In this document: positions 51,820 to 62,037 of the stretch, piece after piece | How positions within the stretch are numbered: position 1 is the first letter of the stretch | How the letters are laid out: each line of letters begins with the position of its first letter | Source: Actinokineospora iranica | GTDB lineage: Bacteria > Actinomycetota > Actinomycetes > Mycobacteriales > Pseudonocardiaceae | Direction of reading: 5' to 3' | Assembly (NCBI RefSeq): GCF_900101685.1 | Contig: NZ_FMZZ01000001.1 | Coordinates: 372,001 to 436,000, forward strand | Length of the DNA: 64,000 nt | Program-made: the position numbers and the translations under genes | Notes under the pieces: generated by a model | Told to the model about the DNA's origin: nothing | Database searches by the model: none | What the model saw: the letters and a program-made list of their open reading frames with translations, nothing else

Positions 51820-52857
51820 TCAGGCCCGGACGGGCCGCTTGGGCGCCTCGCAGCAGGCGACCGCGCACGGGGCGCCGTTCGCCGTGCAGCCCGCCAGCGG
51901 GAAGTCCGACAGCTTGCGGGGCTCGGCGCCGTCGATGTGCTCGCGGATCAGCTCCACCACCAGTTCGGCGAACCGGGGGTCGCCGTTGGGCGTTGCGGCG
52001 CGGGCGAAGGACATGCCCAGCTCCGCCGCCTTCTCGGCGGCCTCGGTGTCGAGGTCCCAGACCACCTCCAGGTGGTCGCTGACGAACCCGACCGGGCACA
52101 CCACGACCGCGCGCACGCCGCGCCCGTGCAGCGCCTCGATGTGGTCGACGATGTCCGGCTCCAGCCAGGGGATATGCGGCGGCCCGGACCGCGACTGCCA
52201 CACCACGTCGTGCTCAGCGACGCCGACCTCCCGGGCCACCAGCCGCGCGGCCTCGGCGACCTGGCGGGAGTAGCGGCGCCCGCCCTCGTCCGGCGGACCT
52301 GCCGCGACATCGGCCGAGTCCGGCACGGAATGCGCGGTGAACACCAGCCGGTAGTCCTGCGGCATGTCCGCCGCGGCCGCGCGGACGGCGTCGGCGAACG
52401 CCGCGACGAACAGCGGGTGGTCGAAGAACTGCCGCAGCTTCACCAGATCCGGCGCGCCGTCGCCGGTCGCGGCGCGGGCCCGGACGATGTCCTCGTGGTA
52501 CTGCCTGCACGCCGAGTACCCGCCGTAGGCGCTCGTCGGGAACACCAGCGCCCTGCGGACGCCGTCGGCGGCCATCGTGGCCACGGTGTCCTCGGCCATC
52601 GGGTGCCAGTTGCGGTTGCCGAAGTACACCGGCAGGTCCATCCCCTGGCGGGCCAACTCGGCCCGCACCGCGTCGATGGCCTCCCGGTTGAGCCGGTTGA
52701 TCGGGGAGACGCCACCGAAGTGCTGGTAGTGCTTCTCCACCTCGTCCAGCCGCTCCGGCGGGACCCCGCGTCCCCGGGTGACGTTCTCCAGGAACGGCCG
52801 GACGTCGGCAGGGGACTCGGGGCCGCCGAAGGACAGCCACAGCAACGCATCGGTCAT
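51820..52857 (-). CDS. hemH: Ferrochelatase (coproporphyrin/protoporphyrin ferrochelatase)
   Basis: The 345-residue enzyme inserts iron into the porphyrin at the end of haem synthesis; actinobacteria use the coproporphyrin route. Core motifs are [67 protein letters not shown] with the catalytic His, and the late [15 protein letters not shown] region. The C-terminal Cys cluster (C324, C331, C335, C336) resembles the [2Fe-2S] ligands of actinobacterial ferrochelatases. It lies 14 bp downstream of inhA, the same order as in mycobacteria. Confidence 0.95.
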   Translation of the reverse strand: MTDALLWLSFGGPESPADVRPFLENVTRGRGVPPERLDEVEKHYQHFGGVSPINRLNREAIDAVRAELARQGMDLPVYFGNRNWHPMAEDTVATMAADGVRRALVFPTSAYGGYSACRQYHEDIVRARAATGDGAPDLVKLRQFFDHPLFVAAFADAVRAAAADMPQDYRLVFTAHSVPDSADVAAGPPDEGGRRYSRQVAEAARLVAREVGVAEHDVVWQSRSGPPHIPWLEPDIVDHIEALHGRGVRAVVVCPVGFVSDHLEVVWDLDTEAAEKAAELGMSFARAATPNGDPRFAELVVELIREHIDGAEPRKLSDFPLAGCTANGAPCAVACCEAPKRPVRA

Positions 52858-52871
52858 ACCGCTGATCTAAC

Positions 52872-53639
52872 TCACATTCCGAGGGCGTGCACGCCGCCGT
52901 CGACCCAGACCATCGACCCGGTGGTCGCGGGCAGCCAGTCGGACAGCAGCGCGCAGACGGACTTGGCGACCGGGGTGGCGTCGTTGACGTCCCAGCCGAG
53001 CGGCGCGCGCTCGCCCCAGGCCTCTTCGAGCTGGGCGAACCCGGGGATCGACTTCGCGGCCATGGTGCGCACCGGACCAGCGGCGACCAGGTTGACCCGC
53101 ACGCCCTTCGGGCCAAGCTCGCGGGCGAGGTAGCGGTTGGTCGACTCGAAGGCCGCCTTCGCCACGCCCATCCAGTTGTAGGCGGGCCACGCGACCCGGG
53201 CGTCGAAGTCGAGGCCGACGATCGAGCTTCCCGGCGACAGCAGCGGCAGCGTCGCGGTGGCCAGCGACTTCAGCGAGTACGCCGACACCTCCAGCGCCAC
53301 GGCGACGTCCTTCCACGGCGCGTCGAGGAACGGCGCGCCCAGGCAGGACTGCGGGGCGAACCCGATCGCGTGGACGACGCCGTCGAGCCCGTCGACGTGC
53401 TCGCGCACGCGGTCGGCGAGGGTGGCCAGGTGCTCGTCGTTCTGCACGTCGAGTTCGATGACCGGCGCGGGCTCGGGCAGCCGCTTGGCGATCCGCTCGA
53501 CCAGGCTCAGCCGCCCGAAGCCGGTCAGCACGACCTGCGCGCCCTGCTCCTGCGCTGCCTTGGCGACGTGGAAGGCGATGGACGAGTCGGTGATCACGCC
53601 GGTGATCAGCAGGCGCTTGCCTTCGAGCAGTCCGGTCAT
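52872..53639 (-). CDS. inhA: NADH-dependent enoyl-ACP reductase (InhA/FabI)
   Basis: The 255-residue enzyme reduces trans-2-enoyl-ACP in the final step of fatty-acid elongation. It is colinear with mycobacterial Inh[77 protein letters not shown] with active-site Tyr154 and Lys161, [14 protein letters not shown] and [12 protein letters not shown]. It starts at ATG 53639 with GGAGGA upstream. It is the middle gene of fabG-inhA-hemH and is of the type targeted by isoniazid adducts and triclosan; drug response here is not tested. Confidence 0.96.
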   Translation of the reverse strand: MTGLLEGKRLLITGVITDSSIAFHVAKAAQEQGAQVVLTGFGRLSLVERIAKRLPEPAPVIELDVQNDEHLATLADRVREHVDGLDGVVHAIGFAPQSCLGAPFLDAPWKDVAVALEVSAYSLKSLATATLPLLSPGSSIVGLDFDARVAWPAYNWMGVAKAAFESTNRYLARELGPKGVRVNLVAAGPVRTMAAKSIPGFAQLEEAWGERAPLGWDVNDATPVAKSVCALLSDWLPATTGSMVWVDGGVHALGM

Positions 53640-53677
53640 CGCTGGGGTGTCCTCCGTGTGGTTGGTGAGTGGTGTTG

Positions 53678-54394
<717 letters not shown>

Positions 54395-54520
54395 CTACCC
54401 GCCAAGCCGTCGGCGACGAGGCTATCGGTCTGCGCTGACATCCCCCTTAGCTGCCCCTGCTACTGGGCCGTAGCACGATGGCGTCCGCTTCCGCCGGGAC
54501 GTCGGCCGCCGCCGCGGCGG

Positions 54521-55504
54521 CTACGGCAGGCGTTGGCCGACGGTCAGGGAGGCCGCGCCCGCCAGGAAGACCGCCAGGGTGCCGAGCATCAGCCAGGGTC
54601 TGCTGGCGTCGGTTTCCTTGATCTCGTAGCCGATCTGCTCGCCCAGGGTGTCGTAGACCCGGCGTAGTTCGCCCGCGGTGGCGGCCTTGTGGAACTCGCC
54701 GCCGGAGAGGTCGGCGATTTCCTCCATGGCGTCGTCGTCGACGGCGACCGACTGGACTCGGCCCTCGATCTCGACGGTGCCGTCGGCGGTGCCGAACGAG
54801 ATCGTGGTGATGGGGACCTTCTTGTCCGCCGCCGCCTTGGCCGCGGTGAAGGAGCCTCTGGGGTCGTCCTCTTGTTCGGTGGGGATGGTCTGCTTGCCGT
54901 CCGACATCAGCACGATGCGGGCCGGGGGCGGGCCTTCCGGGCCGCCGACCACCTGGGAGAAGCCCTCGATCGACTGCAAGGCGGCGAAGATGGCCTCGCC
55001 GGTGGCGGTGGACTGGGCCAGTTTGAGGTTGTCGATGGCCTTGCCCACGCCCTCGCGGTCGGTGGTGGGGGCGACCAGGACGGTGGCGGTGCCCGCGAAG
55101 GTGATCAGGCCGAGGTTCACTCCCGGGGTGAGCCCCTCGGCGAAGGACTTCGCCGCGACCTGGGCCGCCTTGAGCCGGGTGGGCTCGACGTCGGTGGCTT
55201 CCATCGACAGGGAGACGTCGATGACCAGGATGACCGTGGCGCGGTTGCGGGGCACCTTCTGCTCGGCTGTCGGGCCCGCCATGGCGGTGGTCAGCAGCAG
55301 CAGGCCCAGCACCATGACCACCGCGGGCAGGTGCCGCAGCCAGGTCTGGCGCTTCGGGGCGACCTTTTCCAGCAGTTCCAGGTTGGTGAACCGCAGGGTC
55401 CGCTTGCGCCGCGCGCGCTGGGCCAGCAGATAGCCCGCCGCCAGCGCGGCGACCGCGATCAGCAGCAGGAACCACCACGGCGCGGCGAAGTTCCGGAAGC
55501 TCAT
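54521..55504 (-). CDS. Membrane-bound VWA-domain protein (BatA-like)
   Basis: The 327-residue protein has two N-terminal membrane helices (WWFLLLIAVAALAAGYLLA, LPAVVMVLGLLLLTTAMAG), a VWA domain with intact MIDAS (ATVILVIDVSLSMEATDV, ARIVLMSDGKQTIP) and a C-terminal membrane helix (PWLMLGTLAVFLAGAASLTV). Its start overlaps the DUF58 gene stop by 4 bp. It corresponds to Rv1481 in the M. tuberculosis moxR1 operon, which also precedes fabG1-inhA-hemZ. It probably works in envelope protein maturation or stress tolerance with MoxR. Confidence 0.92.
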   Translation of the reverse strand: MSFRNFAAPWWFLLLIAVAALAAGYLLAQRARRKRTLRFTNLELLEKVAPKRQTWLRHLPAVVMVLGLLLLTTAMAGPTAEQKVPRNRATVILVIDVSLSMEATDVEPTRLKAAQVAAKSFAEGLTPGVNLGLITFAGTATVLVAPTTDREGVGKAIDNLKLAQSTATGEAIFAALQSIEGFSQVVGGPEGPPPARIVLMSDGKQTIPTEQEDDPRGSFTAAKAAADKKVPITTISFGTADGTVEIEGRVQSVAVDDDAMEEIADLSGGEFHKAATAGELRRVYDTLGEQIGYEIKETDASRPWLMLGTLAVFLAGAASLTVGQRLP

Positions 55505-56451
55505 GCCGCTCCCCCCGACCAGCGGCGCTTGCGGGCGACGACGAAGCGCACCATGTCGGCGATCCAGTCCGAGTCGGTGCGCAGGACCAGGTGTCCGCTG
55601 CCCGCCCGCCGGATGCCGCTGGCGACCTCGGCGCGGTGCTCGGCGGCCGCCGCGTGGAACTCCTTGCGCAGCAGCGGCGACGCGGTCACCTCGCGCTGCC
55701 TGCCGGTCTCCGGGTCGGCCAGGACGACGGTGCCGACGTCGGGCAGGTCGATGTCACGCGGGTCGACGACCTCGACGGCGATCAGCTCGTGGCGCAGCGA
55801 CAGCGCGCGCAGCGGGCGCTGCCACTCGGTCTCGCCGAGGAAGTCGGAGACCACCACGGCCAGCCCGCGCCTGCGGGGCGGCCTGCGCAGCTGCTCGACC
55901 GCGTTCGCCAGGTCGCCCCGCACGCCCTCGCTGGCGCGCGGGGTCTCGGCGACCTTGCGGACGAGGCCGCGCGCGTGCGCGAGCCCGCCGCGGGCCGGGA
56001 TGCGGATCATCTTCTCGCCGTTGGCGATCAGCGCGCCGATCCGGTTTCCGCCGCCCCGGGTGAGGTGCGCGATCGCGGCGACAGCGGCGACGGCCAGGTC
56101 GCGTTTCTCGCAGGCCGCGGTGCCGAAGTCCAGGCTCGCGGACAGGTCGACCACGACCCAGGTCTCCAGCTCCCGGTCGGCGACGGTCTCGCGGATGTGC
56201 GGGACCGTGGTGCGCGCGGTGACGGCCCAGTCCATCCGGCGCACGTCGTCGCCGGGCTGGTACGGGCGCGCCTCGCCGGGCTCGGAGCCGGGCCCGGGGA
56301 CCAGGCCGAGGTGGTTGCCCTGCAACAGGCCGTCGAGCCTGCGCCGGACGTCGATCTCCAGCAGCCGCAGCCCCGCTTCCATCCGGTCGCCGCGCAGCAC
56401 GGGCGGCGCCCAGTTCGGGCGCTCGCCCTCGGCGGCCTTGTGCCTGCTCAC
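55501..56451 (-). CDS. DUF58-family protein of the MoxR operon
   Basis: The 316-residue protein carries the DUF58 signature YQPGDDVRRMDWAVTART preceded by GNHLGLVPGPGSEPGEAR, and the degenerate VWA-like strand WVVVDLSASLDFG. It overlaps both the MoxR stop and the VWA start by 4 bp, so the three are translated together. It is the equivalent of Rv1480. DUF58 proteins are adaptors between the MoxR ATPase and VWA partner; the biochemical role is not settled. Confidence 0.93.
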   Translation of the reverse strand: MSRHKAAEGERPNWAPPVLRGDRMEAGLRLLEIDVRRRLDGLLQGNHLGLVPGPGSEPGEARPYQPGDDVRRMDWAVTARTTVPHIRETVADRELETWVVVDLSASLDFGTAACEKRDLAVAAVAAIAHLTRGGGNRIGALIANGEKMIRIPARGGLAHARGLVRKVAETPRASEGVRGDLANAVEQLRRPPRRRGLAVVVSDFLGETEWQRPLRALSLRHELIAVEVVDPRDIDLPDVGTVVLADPETGRQREVTASPLLRKEFHAAAAEHRAEVASGIRRAGSGHLVLRTDSDWIADMVRFVVARKRRWSGGAA

Positions 56452-57518
56452 GGCCTGCCGCTCACCCCGGCGGGGGCCGCGTGGCCCGCGGCGGCCTGCG
56501 GGCGCGCGGAGACCTGCGGCAGCGGCACGGTCTGCAGCACCCGGGAGATCATGTGGTCGATGGGCACGCCGTCGGCGAGCGCGTCGTAGGAGAGCACGAG
56601 CCGGTGGCGCAGGACGTCGGGGACGACGTCGACCACGTCCTGGGGCAGCACGTAGTCGCGGCCGCGGACCAGCGCGAGCGCGCGGGACGCGGCGACGATG
56701 CCGAGGCTGGCGCGCGGCGAGGCGCCGTAGGCGATCCAGCCCGCGACGTCGGAGAGGCCGTGCTCGGCAGGCGTGCGGGTGGCCAGCACGAGCCGGACGG
56801 TGTAGTCGACCAGGGCGTGGTGGACGAAGACCGTCGACGCGACGCCCTGCAGGCGCTTGAGCTCTTCCGGGGTGAGGACCTGGCTCGGCTCCGGCGGGGT
56901 GACGCCCATCCGGTAGACGATCTCCCGTTCCTCCTCCACCGTCGGGTACTCGACGATGATCTTGAACAGGAACCGGTCGCGCTGCGCTTCCGGCAGCGGG
57001 TAGACGCCCTCGTTCTCGATCGGGTTCTGCGTGGCGAGCACCAGGAACGGGTCGGGCATCGGGAAGGTCTGCCCGCCGATCGACACGTGCCGCTCGGCCA
57101 TGACCTCCAGCATCGCCGACTGCACCTTCGCGGGCGCGCGGTTGATCTCGTCCGCGAGCACGAAGTTGGCCACCACCGGGCCGAGTTCGACGTCGAAGCG
57201 CTCGCTGCCCTGCCGGTAGATGCGGGTGCCGAGGATGTCGGCAGGCACCAGGTCGGGGGTGAACTGCACGCGGGAGAACGATCCGCCGACGACCCGCGCG
57301 AAGGTCTCCACCGCGAGGGTCTTCGCCACGCCGGGCACGCCCTCCAGCAGCAGGTGCCCCTTAGCCAGCAGCCCGACCAGCATCCGCTCGACCAGGCGGT
57401 CCTGCCCGACGATCACCCGCTTGACCTCGAACACGGTGCGTTCGAGCAGCTGCGCGTCCCGCGCCGGAGTGGTCGTTGGCGTCTCGCTCGCGAGTTCGGC
57501 CTGCCCAGGCTCGGTCAC
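56448..57518 (-). CDS. moxR: MoxR-family AAA+ ATPase
   Basis: The 356-residue ATPase has Walker A LLLEGVPGVAKTLA (58-71), FTPDLVPADILGTRIYRQG, Walker B region NFVLADEINRAPAKVQSAML, ERHVSIGGQTFPMPDPFLVL, ATQNPIENEGVYPLPEAQRD and the arginine finger RDRF. GTG 57518 is preferred because GGAGG is 6 bases upstream; the in-frame ATG 57524 directly abuts that site. It heads the moxR-DUF58-VWA operon and acts as a chaperone-like remodeller in cooperation with the VWA protein. Confidence 0.94.
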   Translation of the reverse strand: MTEPGQAELASETPTTTPARDAQLLERTVFEVKRVIVGQDRLVERMLVGLLAKGHLLLEGVPGVAKTLAVETFARVVGGSFSRVQFTPDLVPADILGTRIYRQGSERFDVELGPVVANFVLADEINRAPAKVQSAMLEVMAERHVSIGGQTFPMPDPFLVLATQNPIENEGVYPLPEAQRDRFLFKIIVEYPTVEEEREIVYRMGVTPPEPSQVLTPEELKRLQGVASTVFVHHALVDYTVRLVLATRTPAEHGLSDVAGWIAYGASPRASLGIVAASRALALVRGRDYVLPQDVVDVVPDVLRHRLVLSYDALADGVPIDHMISRVLQTVPLPQVSARPQAAAGHAAPAGVSGRP

Positions 57519-57565
57519 CGGCATCCTCCTCATCAAAAGGTCAATCCACCGGGGTATAGACAACC

Positions 57566-58150
57566 TCAGAGACGGTGTGAGCCCTGTGAACTTGAGTGCG
57601 CGTCGAGATCGGCGGGCGTGTCGATGTCGGCGGAAGAGCCGTCGGTGTCGGCCACCCGGGCAGGCCCAAGCAGGCACAGCACCTGGCCCAGCGCCGCGTT
57701 TTCCGGGTGCTCCGGAAGGACCGCGCGCAGCGCGTCCCGGCGCCACGCGCTGAGCAGCCACTGGTCGCGGCCGTCGTCGTCGATCAGGACGGCGCCGGAC
57801 TTCGCGACCGCCGCCCTGAGCCGCCCGACGGTCGCCGCGGACACCGAGGGCAGGTCGGCGGCGAGCACCACGACGACCGCGTCATCGGGCAGTCCGACCT
57901 CGTCGACCGCGTCCAGCCCGGCGGCGAGCGCGGCGACCGGCCCGGAGCCGGGCACCCGCTCCCGCGTCCACCGCACGGGCGCGGCGGTCGGCCGCCGGGG
58001 ACCGACCACGACCACCGCCGCAGCCCCGTCGACGGCGGCGATGGCCCGGTCCAGCAGGGTGCGCCCACCGATCACCAGTCCCGGCTTGTCCGCCCCACCG
58101 AGCCGGGCCCCACGCCCGCCCGCGAGCAAGATCGCCGCCCATGCAGTCAT
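57566..58150 (-). CDS. mobA: MobA-like molybdenum cofactor guanylyltransferase
   Basis: The 194-residue nucleotidyltransferase begins AAILLAGGRGARLGGADKPG, the NTP-binding loop with Lys of MobA-type enzymes. It continues VVVVGPRRP, PGSGPVAALAAGLDAV, VVVLAADLPSVSAATVGRL with the metal Asp, and DIDTPADLDA. MobA attaches GMP to molybdopterin for molybdoenzymes. It overlaps the upstream methyltransferase by 4 bp. A related nucleotidyltransferase activity cannot be fully excluded. Confidence 0.88.
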   Translation of the reverse strand: MTAWAAILLAGGRGARLGGADKPGLVIGGRTLLDRAIAAVDGAAAVVVVGPRRPTAAPVRWTRERVPGSGPVAALAAGLDAVDEVGLPDDAVVVVLAADLPSVSAATVGRLRAAVAKSGAVLIDDDGRDQWLLSAWRRDALRAVLPEHPENAALGQVLCLLGPARVADTDGSSADIDTPADLDAHSSSQGSHRL

Positions 58151-58731
58151 GCGGCGAGCCTACGGCCGACGAGCAGATACCGTTCGTCGGAGATGGGCTT
58201 CCCCCACAGCCGGGGATCGTCCAACTGCCGGACCGTCACGTGTTTCCGGTGCCGGAGAGCCAGAGCGCGGCAGTCCGCGGCCGAGATCCCGGCCCCGGTG
58301 TGCCACCGGCCTTCCACGAGCACGAGCCGTCCCCCCGGCCGCAGGAGGTCGCACCACCTGGCCAGCGCCCGGTCCGGATCGGACAGCGCCCACAGCACGT
58401 GCCGGGCGAACACGACGTCGAAAGTGGACGATGGCAGCGGCGGGTCGGCCGCGTCGCCCTGGTGGAACGCGACCGCGCCGGTTTTCGCCATCGCCGCATC
58501 GATCATGCGCGCCGAATAGTCCACACCGGACACGTCGTGACCCGCCTCGGCGAACAGCAGCGCCACACTTCCGGTGCCGCAACCCAGGTCGGCGATCCGC
58601 GCGGGCGCGGGTGGCAACGCGGGCAGCAGCACCTCGGCCCACGCCGCGCGGACTTCCGCGTCGAGCAGGCCATGGTCGGGTTCGGCGTCGAACGTGGCGG
58701 CTTGGGCGTCCCAGAAACGGGAGTCGGTCAT
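58147..58731 (-). CDS. SAM-dependent class I methyltransferase
   Basis: The 194-residue protein starts at ATG 58731. Motif I is IADLGCGTGSVALLFAEAG, motif II GVDYSARMIDAAMAK, then FHQGDAADPPLPSSTFDVVF and LLRPGGRLVLVEGRW. It is of the UbiE/Methyltransf_11 type. It overlaps mobA by 4 bp, but the substrate is not implied by that. A GTG start 228 bp upstream extends the frame without homology. Confidence 0.9.
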   Translation of the reverse strand: MTDSRFWDAQAATFDAEPDHGLLDAEVRAAWAEVLLPALPPAPARIADLGCGTGSVALLFAEAGHDVSGVDYSARMIDAAMAKTGAVAFHQGDAADPPLPSSTFDVVFARHVLWALSDPDRALARWCDLLRPGGRLVLVEGRWHTGAGISAADCRALALRHRKHVTVRQLDDPRLWGKPISDERYLLVGRRLAA

Positions 58732-58970
58732 CGGTTCGCCATTCTCGCGCGCGGGGCCATAAGGCGGACTTTCGCTAGAGCAAGCCTGCCAGTTTGTAGA
58801 GGACGAGCGATGGCCTCGTCGGCCAGTTCGACGCCCAGCCGGGATCTCAGCAACGCCAACCCGTCGATCAGCAACGTCCGCGACAGCGATCTCCAAAGTC
58901 CCCGGGTCGGCAGCAGCGCCAGCCAGAACAGCACCCGCCGCATTCCCCGAACCGCACACCGCGTCACCAC
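58728..58970 (-). CDS. Questionable small ORF upstream of the methyltransferase
   Basis: The 80-residue frame (RRVLFWLALLPTRGLWRSLS) overlaps the methyltransferase start by 4 bp, which favours it. Its second half loses third-position GC bias, and there is no recognised family. It may be a gene fragment next to the dinB remnant. Confidence 0.3.
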   Translation of the reverse strand: MVTRCAVRGMRRVLFWLALLPTRGLWRSLSRTLLIDGLALLRSRLGVELADEAIARPLQTGRLALAKVRLMAPRARMANR

Positions 58971-59000
58971 ATGCAGCAGCGGCTCCCCAGCCGCGCGTCA

Positions 59001-59117
59001 GGCGACCTCGACGCGACCCTGGACACCCTGCGCGAGCGCTTCGGCTCGGCAGCGGTCACCCGCGCAGCCCTGCTCGGCCACGACCCGGGCGTGTCGGTGC
59101 CGCTCCTGCCCGACTAG
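59001..59117 (+). pseudogene. C-terminal remnant of a DNA polymerase IV (dinB) gene
   Basis: The frame reads GDLDATLDTLRERFGSAAVT, then RAALLGHDPGVSVPLLPD and stop at 59117, the characteristic end of actinobacterial Pol IV proteins. Nothing upstream encodes the polymerase palm or fingers, so only the last 39 codons survive, pointing to a deletion junction near 59000. Confidence 0.65.
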
Positions 59118-59231
59118 ACACCTGATCGCCGCCCGGACCACCCCACCGGCACCCGGTCAACCGCAACTGCCCCCGGCCCGCCTCCGACGGACCTTCGACA
59201 GAAGGGCCACCCCGGGACCACACGCAAGCGT

Positions 59232-59612
59232 CTACTGCCCGTAAGACCGCCGCAGACGGTCGTTGACCAGCAGGTTCAGGCGGTACCGCAGGTGTCCGAG
59301 CCTGCTGGTGCTCGGCGGCTCGCCGGTGGTCGTGAGGGTCCAGCGCAGGCCGCAATCCTGGCCGACGGGGCGCAGGTCGAAGCGGATGCGGTCGTCCGGG
59401 CGGTCTGGCCACAGCGACGACCACACGACCAGGTGCGGGTGGGCGCTGTCGAGGACGTTCGGTTCGGTTTCATCGGGAAGCAGGTCGAGCCACGGGCGCG
59501 CCGATGGCCTGCGCGGCTCGGTCAACGACTCCCACACGACGTGGGTGGGGGCGGGTTGCCTGCGCTCCCGGCTTCCGAGTTCCAGCACGGCAGCGACGAT
59601 AGGGCGTTCCAC
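59232..59612 (-). CDS. SRPBCC-like protein
   Basis: The 126-residue protein has a START-like pattern: APTHVVWESLTEPRRPSARP, HLVVWSSLWPDRPDDRIRF, GLRWTLTTTGEPPSTSRL and a C-terminal helix LGHLRYRLNLLVNDRLRRSY. It starts 18 bp after the GrpB gene, so the two are co-transcribed. The ligand is unknown. Confidence 0.75.
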   Translation of the reverse strand: MERPIVAAVLELGSRERRQPAPTHVVWESLTEPRRPSARPWLDLLPDETEPNVLDSAHPHLVVWSSLWPDRPDDRIRFDLRPVGQDCGLRWTLTTTGEPPSTSRLGHLRYRLNLLVNDRLRRSYGQ

Positions 59613-59630
59613 TCGCTCGCCGCCTGCGAT

Positions 59631-60221
59631 TTACTCCGCCGCAGCGTCCGCCCGGCGCATGATCTCGGTGACCACGGCGGTCTTCGCGTCGGCGTAGTGC
59701 TGCACGTGCCGCCAGGTGTTCTTGGCCAGTTCCCGTTTGCGGCGGGCGTAGCGGTCGCGGTCGGCGGGGTTGGTCCGCAGCCAGTCGCGGAAGCGCACCA
59801 TTCGGGCGATCTCGGCCGCGCCGTCGCTGAACACGTGCAGGTTGACGTCGGTGTCGGGGCCTTTGAGCAAGCGGTGCTCGAACCAGTCCGGCTCGCGGAT
59901 GCGCAGCACGTACCCGGCCTCCGCCAGCACGGGCACATACCCGGACTCGTCGCCGGAGTCGGGCACGACCAGTAGGATGTCGATGATCGGCTTGGCGACC
60001 AGCCCCGGCACCGAGGTCGACCCGACGTGCTCGACGCGCAGCGCGGCCTGCCCCAGCGCGGCGGTGATCCGGTCGGCCTCCCGGGCGAACAGCTCCGGCC
60101 AGCGCGGGTCGTAGTCGACCAGGGTGATGGTGGCGTTGTGCGGGGTCAGTTCGGTGACGGTGAGCTTCCGCAGGTCCTCGTCGCTGATCAGCTCGGGACC
60201 CGGGTTCGGCGTGGATGGCAT
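59631..60221 (-). CDS. GrpB/UPF0157-family nucleotidyltransferase-like protein
   Basis: The 196-residue protein starts at ATG 60221 with GGGAG 6 bases upstream. The GrpB domain is clear: ITLVDYDPRWPELFAREADR, VEHVGSTSVPGLVAKPIIDI, LRIREPDWFEHRLLKGPDTD, NLHVFSDGAAEIARMVRFRD. The GS-x-V-G-L-x-x-K-P-x-x-D core resembles a minimal nucleotidyltransferase. Biological roles are mostly unknown. Confidence 0.93.
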   Translation of the reverse strand: MPSTPNPGPELISDEDLRKLTVTELTPHNATITLVDYDPRWPELFAREADRITAALGQAALRVEHVGSTSVPGLVAKPIIDILLVVPDSGDESGYVPVLAEAGYVLRIREPDWFEHRLLKGPDTDVNLHVFSDGAAEIARMVRFRDWLRTNPADRDRYARRKRELAKNTWRHVQHYADAKTAVVTEIMRRADAAAE

Positions 60222-60494
60222 GGGTGCTCCCTCTCGCAGGCGTCCGGCACCGCCTCCCCCAGTGTCCGGGGCGGCGCGGGGCACGTCCTTGACCCAGCTT
60301 CCCCACGTTCCAGATGGCGCGTCTACCCCGATCGCCGATTTTCACCGCCCGCGCGGTCTCGCCACGTCACTGAACGGTGAACCGGGCCGCTCCTTCATCA
60401 CCCGATCGCGGAGTGGTGCGCCGCCGCGAAACACGCTGGACTGACACGTCCGGAGGGAATGTCCCCGACGGGACAGCGGAAGGGCGGCGATGAC

Positions 60495-61649
60495 ATGTAC
60501 GACATCCACGCGCTGGAGGCGCTGAAGTTCGTCGGGGACCCGCTCGCCGACGCGGTGATCTCCGATCTGGTCGCCTCCGGCCGGATCGGCGCCGTGAACG
60601 ACGTCCTGGCCCATTTCCGCGACAACGACCAACCCATTCCGGAGAACCTGCCCGAATCGGTGCGCTCCTATCTCGTCGCCACCGACGCCCCGCCTGCGTG
60701 GGCCGATCTCGACCGGATCGCCGAAGCGTACGAGTTCTTCGTGGACGACGGGGTGCACGTGGCCTCGGTGCTGTCGTACGGCGCGATGGTGAACTGCTAC
60801 GCCCAGCCGAGGTCGTCGCGGGTGCTGGCCCTGACCCACGGGCTGCACCAGCCGCACCGACGGCTGTCGGAGACCTCGCAGTTCGTGTTGAACATGATGG
60901 GCCGCGACCCGTTCGGCTCCGGCGGGGCGTTCGTGCCCACCATTCAGAAGACGCGGCTGATCCACGCCGCCGTCCGCTATTTCATCGATGAGTCGGCCCA
61001 GTGGGACGACGAGGCGGACGGCGTGCCGATCTGCCAGTTGGACATGCTGGCCGCGCTGCTCATCTTCTCGGTCCAGGTGATCGAGGGAATGCGCAGAATG
61101 GGTATCTCGGTGACGGACCGGGAAGCCGAGAACTACTACTACGTGTGGCGGGTGACCGGCGCGATGCTCGGCATTCCCGCCGAGATCATGCCCGAGACGC
61201 TGGCCGAGGCCCAGCGGATCAGCACCGACTTGGTCGAGACCACTTACGCGGGCTCGTCCGAAGGGATCGAACTCACCAGGGAACTGCTCGACCTGTACGA
61301 GAAGATGATTCCGGGCAAGGCCTTCGACGGCGTGGCAGCCGCCATGGTCCGCCAAGTCGTGAATCCGGAGGTCGCGGACTCGCTCGGCGTGCCGCATTCC
61401 CTTGCCTGGGGCCGGGCGGTGCGCGCGGGAACCCGGATCGTGCGGTTCCTGGAGCGCTCGGAGGATAACAACCGGGTCGCCCGGGTAATCCTGGACAAGG
61501 CGGGCAGCATCCTGCTCGGCGGCAGCGTCCGCACCCTCACCAACGGCCAGTCGACCGCGCTGACCATTCCGGCGGACCTGCGGGAGAGATGGCTGGCCGC
61601 GGGCGTGTGCCCCGCGGGGGCGGACGACCTCACCCAGACACCGGGATAA
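60495..61649 (+). CDS. MpaB/Lcp-type oxygenase-like protein (DUF2236)
   Basis: I place the start at ATG 60495 (384 residues; GGAAGGG about 10 bases upstream); ATG 60459 is too close to its GGAGGG site. The protein matches the haem-containing oxygenase fold shared by latex-clearing protein and MpaB: WADLDRIAEAYEFFVDDGVH, VLSYGAMVNCYAQPRSSRVL, an internal LIHAAVRYFIDESAQWDDEA and YYYVWRVTGAMLGIPAEIM. The conserved His/Arg set for haem is plausible in LIHAAVRYF. It has no signal peptide, so an intracellular substrate is likely rather than rubber. Confidence 0.82.
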   Translation: MYDIHALEALKFVGDPLADAVISDLVASGRIGAVNDVLAHFRDNDQPIPENLPESVRSYLVATDAPPAWADLDRIAEAYEFFVDDGVHVASVLSYGAMVNCYAQPRSSRVLALTHGLHQPHRRLSETSQFVLNMMGRDPFGSGGAFVPTIQKTRLIHAAVRYFIDESAQWDDEADGVPICQLDMLAALLIFSVQVIEGMRRMGISVTDREAENYYYVWRVTGAMLGIPAEIMPETLAEAQRISTDLVETTYAGSSEGIELTRELLDLYEKMIPGKAFDGVAAAMVRQVVNPEVADSLGVPHSLAWGRAVRAGTRIVRFLERSEDNNRVARVILDKAGSILLGGSVRTLTNGQSTALTIPADLRERWLAAGVCPAGADDLTQTPG

Positions 61650-62037
61650 CTCACCGCGGGGAGACACATCCCGCGACCGCTCCGACCGTCGGTAGGCAGC
61701 CTCGTGGCGAACGTGACGAGGCAGGCAACATCCTCGGCGGCATCAAGACGTAGAGCAGGGCGCGGCGACCCAGGTGCGGGCGGGGACCTCACCCGGAATG
61801 ACGGGCATGGCGGGGCCTACCGCGAAGACTGCGACATCGCCGGGCTCCGGCCCGCAGGCGTCCGCGACTACGCGATCGCCCCGAGCAGGACGCTGGCCTG
61901 TGGAAGCTGTCCGCGAAACCCGACGATGTCCGGAGCGCTTCGATTCCCGCTTCAGCCAGGGACATTCTCTGATCGCTGTCTTCGCCCCGCCGCACCTGCG
62001 TTGTCGGGTCCACCCGGCCGATGCGAAGGTGTGGATC
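61650..62037. other. Intergenic region before the carboxylesterase
   Basis: This 388-bp stretch holds a short hairpin (CGCGGG at 61655-61660 and CCCGCG at 61670-61675), a weak terminator candidate for the oxygenase gene. The remainder has frames without codon bias. The carboxylesterase frame is open into this region but shows no protein-like sequence before 62038. Confidence 0.5.
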
